A DNA stretch of 64,000 nt from Ornithodoros turicata (taxonomy: Eukaryota; Arthropoda; Arachnida; Ixodida; Argasidae): positions 1,240,001-1,304,000 of the forward strand of contig NW_026999402.1 of the NCBI RefSeq assembly GCF_037126465.1, read 5' to 3'. The position numbers and the translations under genes are program-made. Under the pieces are notes generated by a model, which worked only from the letters and a program-made list of their open reading frames with translations, had not been told where the DNA came from and made no database searches. Below, one piece after another: positions 62,042 to 64,000 of the stretch (position 1 is its first letter; each line of letters starts with the position of its first letter).

Positions 62042-63309
62042 AGCAAACAAAATGTAGAGCTGTCCTGCGGCAGCTTAAGCTGATTTGCCCATCACGTTTC
62101 GTGCTCATCTGCTACTGGCCTGGTACTACAGTCGCGTGGTTTTTAGGAGTCGTTGCCACGCCACCACCACTAATCCGTACTGCCATCACGAGGCACGCGT
62201 TCCGTTTCCTCTGGGGCGGTTCGGTGGAGTGGGTCGCGAGATCCCGCTTGCACCGTACACGTGGACCAGGGCGGCTTAGCCTTGCCGGTGGTGCTCGACA
62301 AATGTCTTGCACTTCAGTCGCGCGTTTATTTCGAGGCATTGCACACTCCCGAACACCCAGCGTGCGCATTAGTGCAGTACTCTCTGGGATGTGCTACCAG
62401 GTGGTTCGTTGAGAGCCCTAGGTCCGAAGTCCTGCCTCATCAATACAGTGATTGTGTTGATGTTGTACGGCGTTTGCGACTCCAGCTTCCGGACGCTGAC
62501 CTCCAGTTATGGGCTGTCAGCGATTTTTATACAGCTATGCGGGAGTTGGAGTCTGGTCCCCCAGTTCCTTCGGTGCCGTCGAAGCTGTCTTGGCGTCGAA
62601 TCACTGCGGGCTGGCTAGATGCACGCCACGCCAATCTTCAGTGGAAGTTGGCCCACAACGTTCTTCCTCTTCGCGAGCGACTACACCGCTTTCACATCTC
62701 TCGCTCTGACGGTTGCCCGTCTTGCGGGATGTGTGAAACCGCAGAGCACTGTTTCCGGCGTTGTCGTGTTCCACTTTTGCTGTGGCGCAGAGTAACCCAG
62801 ATATTTCAGCTGTCGACTGTCGCCTGGGCCACCGTACAGTTCCTGGAACCGTTGCCTGTTCCGCGCGTTCAGCGTAAACAATTGGCTTTATTAATTACCG
62901 AGATCAACTTTCAAATTTGGATCCGTCGTTGCCGGCTGGCTTTCGGTGGCCCAGACTTCGGAGACGCAGCTATATTTCAGGCTGTCAGGTCAGGGCTTCG
63001 TAGCCACATTGTCCGTGAGCAAGCACTGTATGGTCTTGTGGAGTGCTCTCGCCGCTGGCTGACGTCTACTCGTCTTTTCCGCCACGTTCAGGGTGAGTGG
63101 CAAATCATGTTCTAGCCAGCTCGCTAGGACCGTACTGCACTCTGCAGCGGCTCTCCCGTGTTTGGATTGTTCGCTTGGTATGGTCAGTACGAAAAGCAAA
63201 CTCTCCTAGAGAGTGTTGTTATCTAGCTTGTAGGACTGTAAGGTAAAGTTAGTGTCTGTCCAAAGGGGACTACCTCCATAGGTAGCTCTCCTGCTTGATG
63301 ACAATACAC
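62042..63309 (+). pseudogene. LINE B: RT C-terminal half, class B tail
   Basis: Begins immediately after the tail of LINE A, within the RT thumb region. One frameshift near 62250 separates FRFLWGGSVEWVARSRLH from DQGGLALPVVLDKCLALQSR. The rest is a single 285-codon frame to 63115: WRRITAGWLDARHANLQWKL, zinc knuckle CPSCGMCETAEHCFRRC, QLALLITEINFQIWIRRCRL, AFGGPDFGDAAIFQAVRSG. The tail has CTACCTCCATAGGTAG and ends CTTGATGACAATACAC at 63309. Confidence 0.87.
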
Positions 63310-64000
63310 AAAATCAGCCTCTTCTCAGAGATCGGGATATTCTCGGCGTTCCCGCTGTCCGCATCTCCGAGCGTTTGGCTTTGACATCGAACGAAGCTCG
63401 AGAGCGACTTCGGAAGTTGCGTATGCCTTTCCCATCTCGCATGTTTGCAGATCTTCCGGGTCGAACTCGTGGTTTCATGTGGCAGGCCTGGTGGGGGGCC
63501 CTCCCTACACTCGACAGACTGTGTAGAATGGGCATCACAAACACTCCCTTCTGTTGTCTCTGCAGAGCACAAGAGACTCTGGATCATCTACTGTACGATT
63601 GCCGTGTTTCAAGGATTTTTTGGTCCCGAGCTGCACACAGCTTTTCTCTTCGTGTCCCGTTCCAGTGGGGTGCGCTTCGTGCGACGCCTCGATCTCCAAC
63701 GCATCGACTCTGCAGGCTTGTGACTTTCATGGGGTTTCATGTCTTGTGGCGGGCTCGTAGCAGGTCCATGGTGAAACATACGAGGTTTTTGCCCGTCTTA
63801 GCGGCCGTGACATCGCTTCGCAGGGAGGTGCAAGAGTTCCTAACGCAGGAGCTCTATAATACAAATTTCGATGGCTTTGTCCACGCGAGGGCAGCTGAAA
63901 ATGTGTTCACCATCAAGAATGGGATCATTATCCTTCGGCAACACTAAGTGCCCTATACACGTGCTGACATGTGTCTGTGTAAATCTAGGAGCGTTTTCAC
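63310..64000 (+). pseudogene. LINE D: RT C-terminus, continues to the window end
   Basis: Starts at the base after a GATGACAATACAC. From about 63312 one uninterrupted frame to 63947 encodes LLRDRDILGVPAVRISERLA, SRMFADLPGRTRGFMWQAWW and the zinc knuckle CCLCRAQETLDHLLYDC, ending NVFTIKNGIIILRQH. It is more like unit U1 than like A, B or C (U1 also ends with VQEFL/VKQFL and ..NVFTI/ANSRV blocks). The 3' tail lies beyond the window. Confidence 0.82.

Noticed and set aside
53180..63309. Regular recurrence of GATGMCAATAC considered as a CRISPR-like or simple tandem array
   Set aside because: Spacing runs from under 20 bp to over 2 kb and the intervening sequences are LINE coding fragments. The genome is eukaryotic.

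Overview
The window is animal nuclear DNA, most likely from a tick or a close arachnid relative. Genes are sparse and intron-split, with GT-AG junctions on the minus strand. The repeats match what I recall from hard-tick genomes: tRNA-derived SINEs resembling Ruka, SINEs ending in (GAA)n, near-perfect palindromic MITEs of about 245 bp, RNase H-bearing LINEs and Pao/BEL gag relics. The species assignment is inference from recall, not a search.

Two host genes are well supported, both on the minus strand. (1) A prominin-like five-span membrane protein lies at about 12.4-17.6 kb. Four exons (17173-17570, 15475-16186, 13547-14179, 12488-12762) have canonical donors and acceptors, splice in phase, and are followed by AATAAA at 12390-12395. 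Its large second extracellular loop looks much shorter than in typical prominins. (2) A type II membrane protein with a GH18 chitinase-like ectodomain lies at 35569-37113. It is a single open reading frame followed by AATAAA, and its catalytic DxxDxDxE motif is destroyed. A SINE ending in (GAA)n, in the same orientation as the gene, abuts the 5' edge of the coding sequence in both cases.

From 0 to 47 kb the rest is almost entirely mobile-element debris. It includes a diverged 0.5-kb tandem duplication at the left end, TA-flanked Tc1/mariner and pogo-type MITEs, at least ten copies or fragments of the palindromic MITE (several in adjacent pairs), two dead mariner transposase genes, a Mutator-like element with a 9-bp target duplication, hAT-like elements, SINEs, LINE RNase H and RT fragments, a Pao/BEL gag fragment and several short foldback hairpins.

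From 47.5 to 64 kb lies a dense array of retroelement fragments. At least eight C-terminal pieces of an L1/Tx1-like LINE reverse transcriptase (all with a CxxC...HxxxxC zinc knuckle), a 550-bp noncoding repeat in five copies, and LTR-element gag pieces are stacked mostly head to tail on the plus strand. Many joints fall at one short 3' motif, GATGMCAATACAC, which is usually preceded by one of three different stem-loops. The next 5'-truncated unit starts directly after the motif. This looks like serial insertion of LINEs into the tails of earlier LINEs, and it is the most interesting structure in the window. No CRISPR array, rRNA gene, functional tRNA gene or intact autonomous transposon was found.
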